Shown: positions 46,525 to 56,158, numbered from the stretch's first letter. The stretch is DNA of 64,000 nucleotides from Ralstonia sp. TCR112 (GCF_007997035.1 NZ_VOSS01000022.1:1-64000); one strand, 5' to 3'. Numbers and translations are program-made. The notes: generated from the sequence alone by a model not told the origin.

Positions 46525-48003
46525 TCAGCCCTTGCGCTGTTCCATCAGACGGTTCCACAGCATGCCGGCCCGGTTGCCGCTTCTGCAATACGCGAGGATG
46601 GGCTTGGGCAGCGTGTCGACCAATGCGCCGAATGCAGCAACGTCTGCATCGCCAATGCCGTTCGGCTCGACGGGCAGGTAGCGCGCTTCCAGGCCAAGTT
46701 CACGCGCAGCAGCGGCAATGTCCTCGAAGGCGGGCTGGTCGCTGCTTTCGCCATCCGGGCGGTTGCAGATGACCGAGCGGAAGCCTGCATTGCGGATGGC
46801 CTTCAGATCGGCCGGCATGATTTGCCGCGATGCAGTCAACCCGCTCGATGCCGTGGCGCGGCACTGCTCGATCGCGCGCTGGAAGCATGCAGCGGCAAAG
46901 TCGACATCTTGCTCGGTCGCAAAGCGGCCCAGGCTGATGCGGACGGTGCGGCCTGCGGCATCGGCATCCAGGCCGATGGCCGTCAGCACGTGCGAGGGCG
47001 TGCCCGCGGCAGAGTTGCACGCCGAGGTGGACGACACGGCGAGGTCGTCGCCCAGCATCATCGGCATGAAGCCGGGCGCGTTGACCGTGAGGCTGAGGGT
47101 GTGCGGAATGCGTCGTGCCACATCGGCGTTCTGCACCACGTCGCCGAGAGCGAGCACCGCTGTCTTCAGCCGCTGGCTCAGCGCAGCAATGCGGGCGGTT
47201 TCGTGCTCCAGTTCTGCCGCAGCCAATTCGCACGCCACGCCCATCCCGACAATCTGATGCGTCGCCAGCGTGCCCGAGCGCAAACCACGCTCGTGGCCGC
47301 CGCCGTGGATTTGCGGCGCAATGCGCGAGGCGATGTCGCGGCGGACATACAGTGCGCCGATTCCCTTGGGGCCATAGACCTTGTGCGCGGACATCGAGAG
47401 CATGTCGATGCCGAGCGCGCGCACATCGATCGGCGTCTTGCCGAGTGCCTGTGCGGCGTCGACGTGGAACAGCGCGCCGGCGGCATGCACGATTTGCGCG
47501 ATCGCGCCAACGTCGGTCAGCGTGCCCAGCTCGTTGTTCACCAGCATGAGCGAGACGAGCCCGGTGTCGGGCGTCATGGCAGTGGCGACGGCTTCAGGCG
47601 TCATTTCGCCGTCGCGAGTCGGCGAGAGATACGTCACCGAACAGCCGCGCGTCGACAGGTTCGCCATCGTGTCGAGAATGGCCTTGTGTTCGATGCGGCT
47701 GGTGATGAGGTGGCGCTTGCCGGTGGCGGCGTCTGCGTAGCCCTTCAGCGCGAGGTTGTTGGATTCGGTGGCGCCCGACGTCCAGATGATCTCGTCGGCA
47801 TCGGCGCCGATGAGCGCGGCGACTTGCTCGCGCGCTTGCTCGACCTTGTTTCGCGCGACGCGGCCGGTCGCATGCGAACTCGACGCCGGGTTGCCGAAGG
47901 CGCCTTCCATGCCAAGGCAGGCGGTCATGGCTGCAATCACGCGCGGGTCGGCCGGCGTGGTGGCTGCGTAGTCGAGATAGTGCAGGGTGTTGCTGTCGCT
48001 CAT
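46525..48003 (-). CDS. Cysteine desulfurase fused to DUF442 rhodanese-like domain
   Basis: A 492-residue fusion. Residues 1-380 are an IscS/NifS-type cysteine desulfurase: YLDYAATTP, FGNPASSSHATG, the PLP lysine in SMSAHKVYGPKGIGALYV, and the persulfide cysteine in SSTSACNSAAGTPSHVL. Residues about 395-492 are a DUF442/TIGR01244-type domain (MPADLKAIRNAGFRSVICNR) ending in a phosphatase/rhodanese-like loop YCRSGNRAG. The desulfurase could pass its persulfide sulfur to the CRSGNR cysteine within one chain. It is not in an isc or suf operon. Its divergent neighbour is an Lrp regulator, suggesting cysteine-dependent control. Confidence 0.88.
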   Translation of the reverse strand: MSDSNTLHYLDYAATTPADPRVIAAMTACLGMEGAFGNPASSSHATGRVARNKVEQAREQVAALIGADADEIIWTSGATESNNLALKGYADAATGKRHLITSRIEHKAILDTMANLSTRGCSVTYLSPTRDGEMTPEAVATAMTPDTGLVSLMLVNNELGTLTDVGAIAQIVHAAGALFHVDAAQALGKTPIDVRALGIDMLSMSAHKVYGPKGIGALYVRRDIASRIAPQIHGGGHERGLRSGTLATHQIVGMGVACELAAAELEHETARIAALSQRLKTAVLALGDVVQNADVARRIPHTLSLTVNAPGFMPMMLGDDLAVSSTSACNSAAGTPSHVLTAIGLDADAAGRTVRISLGRFATEQDVDFAAACFQRAIEQCRATASSGLTASRQIMPADLKAIRNAGFRSVICNRPDGESSDQPAFEDIAAAARELGLEARYLPVEPNGIGDADVAAFGALVDTLPKPILAYCRSGNRAGMLWNRLMEQRKG

Positions 48004-48100
48004 TTCGTTTCTGTGCTGCGGTGGAGGCAGCGAAAATGATACGGCGGACAGCCCAGAAAAATAATTCAAAGTTTCCTGGGAAAACCTCGATGTGACGGGA

Positions 48101-48148
48101 AATATTCCCTAAAATTCGGCATCTATAGAAATAACTTCCTATGCCGAA
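48101..48148. promoter_or_regulatory. Dyads upstream of the second Lrp gene
   Basis: GGGAA-ATA-TTCCC lies at about 48097-48109, and TTCGGCAT (48115-48122) pairs perfectly with ATGCCGAA (48141-48148), which abuts the Lrp ATG at 48149. The second repeat brackets a possible -10 (TATAGA). No ribosome site is seen before the ATG. Lrp proteins usually bind such weak dyads near their own start; specific binding is inference. Confidence 0.5.
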
Positions 48149-48619
48149 ATGGACGCCATTGACCGCGAACTACTGAGGCTGTTGCAGGCCGATGCGACGC
48201 TGCCCATCGCAGAGCTAGCGCAGCGCGTGAATCTCTCGCAAACGCCGTGCTGGAAGCGGGTGCAGCGGCTCAAGGACACGGGCGTCATCCGCGCCCAGGT
48301 GGCGCTGTGCGACGCGCGCAAGCTGGGCGTCGGCACCACGGTGTTCGTGGCCGTCCGCACCGATCAACACACCGAGAAATGGGCGCAGCGTTTCACGCAG
48401 GTGGTGCGCGATATGCCCGAAGTGGTGGAGGTCTACCGCATGAGCGGCGAGATGGACTATCTGCTGCGCGTTGCGGTAGCCGGCATCGAAGACTACGACC
48501 GCGTGTACAAGCACCTCATCAAGTCCGTGCCGCTGTCGGATGTGAGTTCATCGTTTTCGATGGAGCAGATCAAGTATTCGACAGCGCTGCCGGTGCGGGA
48601 TGGGGGGCAGGGGGAGTGA
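48149..48619 (+). CDS. Lrp/AsnC-family regulator
   Basis: A 156-residue Lrp/AsnC protein. The N-terminal HTH is MDAIDRELLRLLQADATLPIAELAQRVNLSQTPCWKRVQRLKDTGVI; the RAM domain contains VVEVYRMSGEMDYLLRVAV. It most resembles the cysteine-responsive DecR/CyuR branch, in keeping with its divergent cysteine desulfurase gene; the effector is inferred from context. The tail is Gly/Glu rich. Confidence 0.9.
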   Translation: MDAIDRELLRLLQADATLPIAELAQRVNLSQTPCWKRVQRLKDTGVIRAQVALCDARKLGVGTTVFVAVRTDQHTEKWAQRFTQVVRDMPEVVEVYRMSGEMDYLLRVAVAGIEDYDRVYKHLIKSVPLSDVSSSFSMEQIKYSTALPVRDGGQGE

Positions 48620-48674
48620 GGGCTGGGGTGGCGCGCCTGACAGGTGGCTGTATCGCGGCTGAACGTGGGGCTCT

Positions 48675-48794
48675 TCAGTGCTCCCGCATCCAGCGTTCAA
48701 CAAGCTCCGCCGGAATCGCCTGAAACACCTCATCAAAGCGCTTGCCGGTCAGTCGTTCGGCTTGCTTGAGCAGAAGCGCCACAGGGCTGCTCGG
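48675..48794 (-). pseudogene. Possible 3' remnant of an unidentified gene
   Basis: The minus strand encodes a protein-like C-terminus ending LVERWMREH, about 40 residues, with a leading helix PVALLLKQAERLTGKRFDE. Upstream it loses sense where the tssB-like fragment begins, so it may be the end of a gene cut at that junction. I do not recognise the family, and the alternative is a chance reading frame. Confidence 0.3.
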
Positions 48795-48797
48795 CTC

Positions 48798-48962
48798 ATG
48801 GGCCTCAAACCAAAAGCGATGAAGCCGCGCGTAGCGTTTGCCGTGAACAACACGCTCACGGGCGAAGGCCAATTGATGGTCGACATGACCTTCGAGAGCA
48901 TCGAAGACTTCTCGCCCGCTGCCGTGGCCGGCAAGGTCGATGCGCTCAAGCAACTGCTCGAT
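48798..48962 (+). pseudogene. Internal fragment of type VI sheath gene tssB
   Basis: About 55 residues match the middle of TssB/VipA, the small sheath subunit: KPRVAFAVNNTLTGEGQLMV then FESIEDFSPAAVAGKVDALKQLLD. The TssB start and end are missing: the usual N-terminal sheath-binding region and the C-terminal LLTYMDGK-type region. The frame is then lost at the join with tssM-like sequence. It cannot make a working TssB. Confidence 0.75.
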
Positions 48963-49662
48963 CGGGCAGATGAATGCGGTCATCGGCGAGAGCTGCCGCA
49001 GCGCCATCGACGGCAAATACCCCTTCACGCCGACGTCGAACCAGGACGTGGACACAGAAGACTTTGCGCGTGTCTTCGCCAGCGGCGGTGTGCTGGATGA
49101 CTTTTTCCAGAAGGTCTTGGCGCCGCATGTGGACACCACCATTTCGCCATGGCGCTACAAACTGACTGCTCCGGATGTACCTCCGGTTGCCGGCCCCAGC
49201 CTTGTTCCGTTCCAACGCGCCAGGGAAATCCGCGAGATGTTTTTTCGCGACCCTGGTGCCAAGAAGATGGCGTGGAAAGTCGATTTGAAGGTGGTCGAAC
49301 TGGACCCGGAAATCGTAGAGCTGACGATGGACTTCGACGGCCAGAGCCAACGCTACGTCCACGGCCCAGTGATTCCGCTCAAGGTGACGTGGCCGGGGCC
49401 GCGTGGCGGGCAGGGCGTGGAAATCGCGGCCAACCCGCGTGTTCGGCCCGAGACGTCCTCGCTCATCGCCAACGGCCCGTGGGCCATGATGCGCGTGATT
49501 GCCAAGGGCAAGCTGGACAACTCGGCGTCGCCCAGCCACTTTGTGGCTGAGTACGATTTCGACGGGCGTAAGGCAAAACTTGATGTCAACACCGGCAGTC
49601 AGGCCAATCCGTGGACGACTGGGTTGCTGCAGGGCTTTCAGTGTCCGGGGAGGTCGGGGTGA
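48963..49662 (+). pseudogene. 3' fragment of type VI secretion gene tssM
   Basis: About 230 residues correspond to the C-terminal domain of TssM (IcmF/VasK), from CRSAIDGKYPFTP through FARVFASGGVLDDFFQKVLAPHVD, EIREMFFRDPGAKKMAWK and FDGRKAKLDVNTGSQANPW. The large N-terminal membrane and GTPase regions are absent. It begins in a different frame from the tssB piece, so the two were joined by a deletion or recombination near 48960-48975. The stop overlaps the tssL start (TGATG), as in intact tssM-tssL pairs. Confidence 0.8.
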
Positions 49663-50870
49663 TGGATCACCGGTCACAGTCGAAGAACCACATCCTTCGC
49701 CTCGCCCAACCGCTGTTTTGGTTGCTGGCTGAGCTGTCGCCTGAGCTGGAGTCGGCGGCGCGGCTGGATGCCCTCCGATCGGAGGCCCGCACACGGTTGA
49801 GGACCTTCAAGAAGGCCTCCCTGGCAGCAGCAATCCATGCCGACAGCATCGAGGCGGTGCATTACTGCTTTTGCGCCGCCATCGACCAAGCTGGGAGCCA
49901 AGTGCGCGGTCGCACGAACAGCCTGCGTGGCGTCTGGCTCCAACATGGATTGCTCGCGGAGTTCTACTACGAAAACGCCTGCGGTCAACACTGCCGTGGA
50001 TGGATCGAAAAACTCCAGCAAACACCGAACGCCAGCGCAAACGCGCTGGAAGTGATTGCCGAGCTGACGGAGCGCGGCCTTCGTGATGAGCGCGGCTTGC
50101 CATTACCGAAGATCGCGCTGCCAGCGCGCCGCCAGCTCGCATCCACGACGGCGGACATTCCCCACATCACCCATGAACGTTGGATACCGGAATGGCCCGG
50201 GCCCGTCAACAAACCTCTACCTGAAGTGGTGTTTCTGCGAGAAGCGCCTCCGGAACGGTCTTGGCTGCCTATAGTTGTTGTCGTCATCGGGCTCATCGTG
50301 ACAGGGATCGTGCTCGGCATGACGTTTATGCTCCGCCGCCAGCATCAACACAATCAAGCGCTGGTTGCGAAGGTGGAGGCACTGTCCGCGCAATTAGCCA
50401 AGCAGCGTGAGACGTTGGCGGATCGCATTGCGCGCGCGTTGGCCCAGGAGACCGGGACGGCCCCGGTCGGCATCAGCACAAAAGAGGATCGGATCTATCT
50501 CGCCTTCAATAGCGACGAAGGTTTCGCCTCCGGGCGAGCCGACCTTATGCCGATGCTCGCGCGTCAGCTCGACCGGCTCGCTACTGCGCTTGCGGACACG
50601 CGCGGCAAGATTACCGTTCTTGGGCATACCGACGATGCCCCCGGACCGCGCGATCGCATGGAGTCGAACCTCGCGCTGTCAACCGCACGCGCCGCGGGGG
50701 TCGCGCGGCATTTGCAAGAGCGCGGGATCGCTTCGGACCGCTTGTCCATCATTGGCCGTGGCGTGAAAGATCCCGTTGGAGATAATCGCACCGTCGCGGG
50801 TAGGGCGTTGAACCGACGCGTGGAGATCGTTCTTGAAAGCGCGCCGACTTCGCAGCCAACAAGCCCTTAG
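49662..50870 (+). CDS. tssL: Type VI secretion protein TssL with OmpA-like domain
   Basis: A 402-residue protein. Residues 1-180 are a divergent DotU/TssL cytoplasmic domain (AQPLFWLLAEL near the N-terminus, CFCAAIDQAGSQV, LLAEFYYENACGQHCRGWIEKL); a membrane segment lies at about 205-228 (WLPIVVVVIGLIVTGIV); a coiled coil follows; residues 275-395 are an OmpA peptidoglycan-binding domain (ITVLGHTDDAPGPR, NLALSTARAAGVARHL, NRRVEIVLE). TssL helps anchor the baseplate membrane complex. The reading frame is intact, but with tssM and tssB broken and no other T6SS genes here it is probably non-functional alone. Confidence 0.8.
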   Translation: MDHRSQSKNHILRLAQPLFWLLAELSPELESAARLDALRSEARTRLRTFKKASLAAAIHADSIEAVHYCFCAAIDQAGSQVRGRTNSLRGVWLQHGLLAEFYYENACGQHCRGWIEKLQQTPNASANALEVIAELTERGLRDERGLPLPKIALPARRQLASTTADIPHITHERWIPEWPGPVNKPLPEVVFLREAPPERSWLPIVVVVIGLIVTGIVLGMTFMLRRQHQHNQALVAKVEALSAQLAKQRETLADRIARALAQETGTAPVGISTKEDRIYLAFNSDEGFASGRADLMPMLARQLDRLATALADTRGKITVLGHTDDAPGPRDRMESNLALSTARAAGVARHLQERGIASDRLSIIGRGVKDPVGDNRTVAGRALNRRVEIVLESAPTSQPTSP

Positions 50871-50895
50871 CGATAGCTGGCAAGGAGACTAATCT

Positions 50896-50997
50896 GTGGG
50901 GCGAGCAGGGGGAGCAGTGGCGTTGATGGTCAAGCGAGATCGTGGAAAACGTGCCAAGGATGAACTTTGGTCACACTTTCCCGCGCTCACTTGTTAA
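50896..50997 (+). CDS. Short open frame after tssL
   Basis: A 33-residue frame starting GTG at 50896 with AAGGAG 8 bases upstream and ending at TAA 50995-50997. It is basic in the middle (VKRDRGKRAKDE). It could be the start of a type VI gene truncated before the tRNA, or chance; I recognise nothing in it. The rest of the 50871-51046 gap shows nothing. Confidence 0.25.
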   Translation: MGRAGGAVALMVKRDRGKRAKDELWSHFPALTC

Positions 50998-51046
50998 ACC
51001 GCCGCAGTGACGCTTAACGCAGCTGCTTCATCCACAAAGGTGTTTT

Positions 51047-51123
51047 TGGCCTGCCCAGAGGGATTCGAACCCCCGACCGTCGGCTTAGAAGGCCGATGCT
51101 CTATCCAACTGAGCTATGGGCAG
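51047..51123 (-). tRNA. tRNA-Arg (anticodon TCT)
   Basis: A 77-base cloverleaf with encoded CCA. Acceptor CTGCCCA/TGGGCAG, D-arm AGCTCAGTTGGATAGAGCA, T-loop GGTTCGAATCC, and anticodon stem TCGGC/GCCGA with loop CTTCTAA, anticodon TCT for AGA. It borders the type VI remnant. Confidence 0.95.
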
Positions 51124-51219
51124 ATATGCAGATGTGCAGGGCCGCCCAGGCATACCAAAAACGTGCGGCCTCCGGTGCCTGGGAGGCCGCGATTCTAACA
51201 GATGGGATGTTGCGCCGCG

Positions 51220-51417
51220 CTAATGCTGGGGCGGGATTTCCGGCGGTAGCTCCCCGGGTGGCAGTTCGATTGGAGGCGTTTGTGGTTCGGGGTCGTGCAC
51301 CGGGTCGTGGGCCGGTTCATCGGGCGGCGGCATTTCCGGCGGCGGGTGCGGGGGCTGTTCGGGCGGCTGCGGTGGCGTGATGTGGGCGCGCTTGGTCAGA
51401 TCGGGCGAAGCGGGCAT
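51220..51417 (-). CDS. Small proline-rich protein
   Basis: A 65-residue protein beginning MPASPDLTKRAHITPPQPPEQ, with nearly half Pro/Glu/Asp and repeats such as PPPEMPPP and PPGELPPEIPP. It has no signal peptide or membrane helix and should be disordered. The ATG at 51417 is chosen because the low-complexity coding bias begins there; upstream codons of the longer frame look random. Function unknown. Confidence 0.5.
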   Translation of the reverse strand: MPASPDLTKRAHITPPQPPEQPPHPPPEMPPPDEPAHDPVHDPEPQTPPIELPPGELPPEIPPQH

Positions 51418-51789
51418 GGGCTGCCTCCATACATGGGTCGAATTCGGGGTTTGCCCTAATCGAGCCCGCAAGCGTCGTTCCTGCGCATCATCCGAAAGGT
51501 CATATACCCAAAATGCGTACCCCCCAATTGGGGGGATTTTTGGTACATTTCGTGGCGTCGGGTAGTGCCACACAACAATAACGTTCCATTCGAAATTCCG
51601 CGCAATGACGCGGAACACCGTGCCTACGCACGCCAAACGGGCGTGACGAAGCCTTTTCGGTTCCGACCAGACGGGAAATGAGGGAGTCTTGTTTGGGCAG
51701 CCATGGAGCGATCCATGGGGCTGCTGCGTTTTGCCATGGCTGCAGGGGGCCGGGCGATGCGCTAGCCATGGGGCAGGGAGGAAATCAGA
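51418..51789. other. Gap with palindromes and no clear gene
   Basis: This 372-base AT-richer stretch contains a perfect 16-base palindrome, six Cs, AATT, six Gs (51520-51535), followed by ATTTTTGG like a terminator. A second hairpin GCAGCCATGGA/TCCATGGGGCTGC lies at about 51700-51727, with a third GCCATGGCTGC copy at about 51732-51742. Open frames here are not protein-like. The AGGGAGG box at its right end serves the next gene. Confidence 0.5.
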
Positions 51790-51993
51790 ATGAGCACACG
51801 TCACGCACGACGCCCGGCAGGGTCGTCACGCACCTCTTACATCCGTAGCGCCCAGAGCGGGCGCATCGGCGATCGTTCCAACGCCGGCGATCATCGCCTG
51901 CCGCCCAGCGGCGTGCCGCGCATGCTGCTGTGGCTGCTGGCCGCGACGGTCCTCTTCGCGGTGGCGAATTACACGCTGAAGCTGTTCGGCTGA
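51790..51993 (+). CDS. Small single-pass membrane protein
   Basis: A 67-residue protein with a basic, Ser/Arg-rich N-terminal half (RHARRPAGSSRTSYIR) and one C-terminal membrane helix (MLLWLLAATVLFAVANYTL) ending in LFG. The basic N-terminus predicts a cytoplasmic side. Ribosome site GGGAGG is near the ATG. No family recognised; it lies between the palindrome region and a converging oxidoreductase gene. Confidence 0.6.
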   Translation: MSTRHARRPAGSSRTSYIRSAQSGRIGDRSNAGDHRLPPSGVPRMLLWLLAATVLFAVANYTLKLFG

Positions 51994-52013
51994 CGCAAGG
52001 CCGGCTCGCCGCT

Positions 52014-53426
52014 TTACAGCACCTTCCCCGGATTCATCAGGCCGCGCGGGTCCAGCGCCTGCTTGATCGCGCGCATCGCCGCCAGTTCAACCGGGCTCTT
52101 GTAGCGCGCGTTGTCTTCGCGCTTGAGCTGGCCGATGCCGTGTTCGGCTGAGATCGAGCCGCCGTGCGCATGCACGCTGTCGTGCACGATGCGGTTGACG
52201 CCGTCCTGGTTGGCGAGGAACGCGTCGTGCGCATGGCCTTCCGGCGGCGACACGTTGTAGTGCAGGTTGCCATCGCCAAGGTGGCCGAACGTCACCATGC
52301 GGATGTCGGGGTAGGCGGCGGCCAGCGCGCGGTCGGTGACGTCAATGAAGTCGGCAATGCGCGAGATGGGCACGGCGATATCGTGCTTGATGTTCTTGCC
52401 TTCATCGGCCTGGGCCAACGGAATATGTTCGCGCAGGCTCCAGAAGTCGCGCGACTGGGCCACCGATTCCGCTACCGCCGCATCGTCGATCACGCCCCGC
52501 GCGAGCGCTTCCTCCATGAGCGTTTCGAACAGCCTGCGCGCGTGTTCTTCGCTTTCCAGATCGGACAATTCCAGCAGCACGTATTGGGGATATGCCTGCG
52601 TGAACGGCACGCGCAACTGCGGGTAATGCTTGCGCACCAGTTCCAGGCAAAACGCCGACATCAGCTCGAAGCCCGTCAGCAGCGTCCCTGCGTGGCCTTG
52701 CGCCAGCGATAGAAACTCAAGCGCCTGACGCGGCGATTGCAGCGCCGCCAGTGCCGTCACCTTGGCGCGCGGTTGCGGAAACAGCTTCAGCATCGCGCCG
52801 GTGATGATGCCGAGCGTGCCTTCCGCGCCGATCAGCAGGTCACGCAGGTCGTAGCCGGTGTTGTCCTTGCGCAGGCCGCGCAGGCCGTTCCACAGTTCGC
52901 CGTTGGGCAGGACCGCTTCGATGCCCAGGCAAAGCTCGCGCGCATTGCCGTAGCGCAGGACGGCGGTGCCGCCGGCGTTGGTGGCAAGGTTGCCGCCGAT
53001 CGTGCAACTGCCCTCCGCAGCGAGGCTCAGCGGGAAGAGGCGGTCGGCATCGGCGGCGGCCTGCTGCACGTTGGCAAGGATGCAGCCGGCATCCACGGTG
53101 ATGGTGTTGTTGATCGGATCGACGGCGCGCACGCGCTGCATGCGCTGCAACGAGATCACCACCGCGCTGCCTTCCATGTCGGGCGTGGCGCCGCCGCACA
53201 AGCCGGTGTTGCCGCCTTGCGGAACCATCGGCACGCCATGTTCGCCGCACAGGCGCACGAGCGCAGCCACCTCGTCAGCGCTGGCGGGGCGCAATACTGC
53301 GCGTGCACGGCCCGAGAAACGCTTGCGCCAATCGGTGAGGTAAGGCGCCTGGTCTTCCGGTGCGGTCAGGACGTGCGTTGCACCGATGGCATCAACGCAG
53401 GCTTGCAAGAAGGCATCGTGAGTCAT
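52014..53426 (-). CDS. FAD-linked oxidase, GlcD/D-2-hydroxyglutarate dehydrogenase type
   Basis: A 470-residue flavoprotein of the FAD-binding type 4 family that oxidises D-2-hydroxy acids. The N-terminal FAD domain has VPQGGNTGLCGGATPD, CTIGGNLATNAGGTAVLRYGNARE and LIGAEGTLGIITGAMLKLFP; the C-terminal domain ends with the family block GSISAEHGIGQLKREDNARYKSP, and carries the metal-binding histidines in TFGHLGDGNLHYNV. Such enzymes act on D-lactate, D-2-hydroxyglutarate or glycolate; the exact substrate cannot be read here. DUF2069 and wrbA genes precede it on the same strand. Confidence 0.9.
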   Translation of the reverse strand: MTHDAFLQACVDAIGATHVLTAPEDQAPYLTDWRKRFSGRARAVLRPASADEVAALVRLCGEHGVPMVPQGGNTGLCGGATPDMEGSAVVISLQRMQRVRAVDPINNTITVDAGCILANVQQAAADADRLFPLSLAAEGSCTIGGNLATNAGGTAVLRYGNARELCLGIEAVLPNGELWNGLRGLRKDNTGYDLRDLLIGAEGTLGIITGAMLKLFPQPRAKVTALAALQSPRQALEFLSLAQGHAGTLLTGFELMSAFCLELVRKHYPQLRVPFTQAYPQYVLLELSDLESEEHARRLFETLMEEALARGVIDDAAVAESVAQSRDFWSLREHIPLAQADEGKNIKHDIAVPISRIADFIDVTDRALAAAYPDIRMVTFGHLGDGNLHYNVSPPEGHAHDAFLANQDGVNRIVHDSVHAHGGSISAEHGIGQLKREDNARYKSPVELAAMRAIKQALDPRGLMNPGKVL

Positions 53427-53432
53427 GGCGGG

Positions 53433-54481
<1,049 letters not shown>

Positions 54482-54483
54482 TC

Positions 54484-55815
54484 ATGCTTTTTGACACCCG
54501 TGCGCTTCGCAAATGGAATGCCGCCAAGCTGCGTGCGCTGGCGCGTTACGCCTTGCGCCGCGCCGGCGAAGACCGCCTGCCACAAGTGGCCGGCAGCCTG
54601 ACCTTCACGACGGTGCTGTCGCTAGTCCCGATCCTGACGGTGGCGTTTGCGCTGTTCACGGCATTCCCGATGTTCAAGAGCTTCCGGGCGGACATCGAAG
54701 GCTACATGTTCAGCAACCTCGTGCCGGGCAGCATCAGCCGGCCGATCCTGACGTATCTCAACCAGTTCTCCAGCAACGCCAAGGGGCTGACGGCAGCGGG
54801 CCTGATCGGCCTGGTGGTGACGTCGGTGATGACAATGCTCACCGTCGAAAACGCATTGAACGCCATCTGGCGCGTGCGTCATCGCCGGCCGCTGGCCCAG
54901 CGCGTTCTGGTGTTCTGGGCGCTGATGACGTTCGCGCCGGTGCTGATTGGCGCGAGCCTGTCGGTCAGTTCGTACCTCGTGTCGATCTCGGCGGGCTATG
55001 TGCACAAGCTGCCGTTCGGCCTCGGCGTGATCGTGAGCTTGATCCCGATTCTGCTGTCGGCGATTGCGTTTGCGATGCTTTACGTGTTCGTGCCGAATAC
55101 CAACGTGGAGCGGCGCGATGCGTTCATTGCTGGCCTGATTGCGGCCGGGGCATTCGAAATCGCCAAGCGCGTCTTTGGCGCTTACGTCGCCCACATCCCG
55201 ACTTACACGGCCGTCTATGGCGCGTTTGCCACGCTGCCGATCTTCCTGACGTGGATCTACGTGAGCTGGCTGGTGACCCTGCTTGGCGCGACCATCGCGT
55301 CGACGCTGCCGATCATCCGCCAGGGCTATTGGCAGCGGCGTACATTTCCGGGCAGCGAGTTCTTTGATGCGCTCGGTGTCCTGTTGCTGCTGTATCGCGC
55401 ACGCGAACAGGCGCCGCGTACGGTGGCCGAACGCGATATCGGCCGGCGCCTGCAATTGGAAGCCGATTACCTCGTCGACCTGCTGACCAAGCTGAAGGCG
55501 CTGCACCTGATCGGCAAGCTGCAGCAGGATCGCGGTGAGGCTCACTGGGCGTTGCTGTGCGATGCGCACACGACCACGCTGCGGCCGCTTTATGAAAAGC
55601 TGGTGCTGAATTTGCCGCGCTTGCCGCGCACCGCGCTGGCTCGCCATCTGGGTGACACGCACGCGCTGGTTAGCCAGTTGCAGAATCCCTCGCTCGATGC
55701 CACGCTCGAGAGCATTTTCACGACTGGCGAGCGCGGCGTGGCGGCGGCCGTGCAGGCTGCTGCGGCACCGGTGCCGGCTTCTGCAATGCCCGCCGCTGCC
55801 AACGCCAGCGCCTGA
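54484..55815 (+). CDS. YihY/BrkB-family membrane protein
   Basis: A 443-residue protein. Residues 20-290 are the YihY/BrkB domain with about six membrane segments (SLTFTTVLSLVPILTVAFALF, GLIGLVVTSVMTMLTVENALN, WALMTFAPVLIGASLSVSS, and the PTYTAVYGAFATLPIFLTWIYVSW block). Residues 300-410 look like a soluble winged-helix-type domain, and the tail is Ala/Pro rich. Once annotated as ribonuclease BN, which is wrong; function is not settled. It converges with the DUF962 gene, stop to stop 4 bases apart. Confidence 0.9.
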   Translation: MLFDTRALRKWNAAKLRALARYALRRAGEDRLPQVAGSLTFTTVLSLVPILTVAFALFTAFPMFKSFRADIEGYMFSNLVPGSISRPILTYLNQFSSNAKGLTAAGLIGLVVTSVMTMLTVENALNAIWRVRHRRPLAQRVLVFWALMTFAPVLIGASLSVSSYLVSISAGYVHKLPFGLGVIVSLIPILLSAIAFAMLYVFVPNTNVERRDAFIAGLIAAGAFEIAKRVFGAYVAHIPTYTAVYGAFATLPIFLTWIYVSWLVTLLGATIASTLPIIRQGYWQRRTFPGSEFFDALGVLLLLYRAREQAPRTVAERDIGRRLQLEADYLVDLLTKLKALHLIGKLQQDRGEAHWALLCDAHTTTLRPLYEKLVLNLPRLPRTALARHLGDTHALVSQLQNPSLDATLESIFTTGERGVAAAVQAAAAPVPASAMPAAANASA

Positions 55816-55819
55816 TGTT

Positions 55820-56137
55820 TCAGAACGGTATCTTGCCCGTCCAGATGTCGCGGTACATCACCCAGTCGCCCATCAGGCTGTAGAAGGGGTGGCGGAAGGT
55901 GGCGGGCCGGTTCTTCTCGAACCCGAAGTGCCCGACCCACGCGAACGCGTAACCGCTCACGGCCGCCCCCAGCAACCACCACAGGTTGCCCGTGAAGACC
56001 AGCAGAAGCAGGCATGCCAGCGCCACCGTCGAGCCGGCAAAATGCAGGCGTCGGCAGGTGCGGTCCTGGTGCTCGCTCAAGTAGTACGGATAGAACTCGG
56101 CGAAGTTGCTGAAGTGGCGGGTGTCGGTGGTGGCCAT
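55820..56137 (-). CDS. DUF962/Mpo1-like membrane protein
   Basis: A 105-residue protein of the Mpo1-like (DUF962) family: FAEFYPYYLSEHQDRTCRRLHFAGS at the N-terminus, two membrane hairpins, and the conserved HFGFEKNRPATFRHPFYSLMGDWVM. The His-rich set (YLSEH, RLHF, WVGHF, FRHP) matches yeast Mpo1, an Fe-dependent dioxygenase acting on 2-hydroxy fatty acids; activity here is inferred only from family. It follows the alpha/beta hydrolase gene on the minus strand after 21 bases. Confidence 0.9.
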   Translation of the reverse strand: MATTDTRHFSNFAEFYPYYLSEHQDRTCRRLHFAGSTVALACLLLLVFTGNLWWLLGAAVSGYAFAWVGHFGFEKNRPATFRHPFYSLMGDWVMYRDIWTGKIPF

Positions 56138-56158
56138 GATGCGTCTCCAGGAGGCGAC

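Noticed and set aside
33571-51123. A genomic island bounded by the two tRNA genes
   Set aside because: The two tRNAs differ, no integrase or repeated tRNA end is seen, and most genes between them look native to the genus.
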